Assembly: GCA_031382215.1 (NCBI GenBank)
Contig: JANMYQ010000341.1
Coordinates: 1 to 24,499, forward strand
Direction of reading: 5' to 3'
Source: LGRD01 sp031382215
GTDB taxonomy: Bacteria > Pseudomonadota > Gammaproteobacteria > Burkholderiales > Burkholderiaceae_C
Length of the DNA stretch: 24,499 nucleotides
Shown here: positions 24,429-24,499 of the stretch, in pieces
Position numbering within the stretch: the first letter of the stretch is position 1
Layout of the letters: the number at the start of each line of letters is the position of its first letter
The notes under the pieces: model-generated
Databases searched by the model: none
What the model was told of the DNA's origin: nothing
The model's input: only the letters and a program-made list of their open reading frames with translations
Made by a program: the position numbers and the translations under genes

Positions 24429-24499
24429 CAAGCGGCTGTGCCGCGGCACGCTGGCGAGCAGGAACTCCATCTGGTCGGCCAGGATGCGGCGGCCGCGCA
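24420..24499 (-). CDS. C-terminal end of an unidentified protein (partial)
   Basis: On the minus strand the last 25 codons read RGRRILADQMEFLLASVPRH followed by SRLHG and a TGA stop at 24420-24422. The residue mix is protein-like (amphipathic helix, no low-complexity Arg/Pro run), unlike the other frames here. The gene continues beyond the window edge. It reads toward the SlyB-like gene in the same direction, with about 90 nt between them. Family not recognised from this fragment. Confidence 0.6.
   Translation of the reverse strand, partial: RGRRILADQMEFLLASVPRHSRLHG

Overview
The window looks like a chromosome segment of a high-GC betaproteobacterium, most likely Burkholderiales. This rests on strongly GC-biased third codon positions, protein style, Gram-negative envelope proteins (TonB receptor, SlyB-like and other lipoproteins) and dispersed GC-rich palindromes. 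No rRNA, tRNA, CRISPR array, transposase or phage gene was seen. All family names come from motifs read by eye; no database was searched.

Layout. 1-348: no gene, but a large nested inverted repeat. 349-1804 (-): NAD(P)-dependent beta-hydroxyacid dehydrogenase followed by a GrpB/UPF0157 protein. 1925-2356 (+): small exported protein. 2376-5918 (-): three-gene operon of a two-TM protein, a MoxR-type AAA+ ATPase and a metallopeptidase-like/VWA protein. 6065-7296 (+): MFS transporter whose frame is broken near the N-terminus. 7268-12477: ECF sigma factor and putative membrane anti-sigma factor (-), divergent from an exported TPR-CHAT protease and an exported caspase-like C14 peptidase (+). 12662-13570 (+): SAM methyltransferase. 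13736-15523 (+): small lipoprotein, HpaA-like lipoprotein and a four-TM protein. 15513-19206 (+): secreted alpha/beta hydrolase and CARDB/Cys4 repeats that appear to be one gene split by one base. 19256-22063 (-): TonB-dependent receptor, divergent from 22194-23789 (+), a lipoprotein alpha-amylase. 23836-24330 (-): SlyB-like lipoprotein. 24420-24499 (-): the C-terminal end of an unidentified protein.

The most interesting system is 7268-12477. Two different caspase-fold proteases, CHAT and C14, each with an intact-looking His/Cys dyad and each with a predicted signal peptide, sit together opposite an ECF sigma/anti-sigma pair. I infer an envelope-located proteolytic module controlled by an extracytoplasmic signal. 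Most described CHAT or caspase systems of bacteria are cytoplasmic, so the predicted export is the unusual part.

Two breaks (about 6130 and about 17193) can each be repaired by one base. They may be real mutations or sequencing errors. The TonB receptor and amylase suggest a starch or maltodextrin capture unit, and the hydrolase region at 15.5-19.2 kb is visibly less GC-rich than its surroundings.
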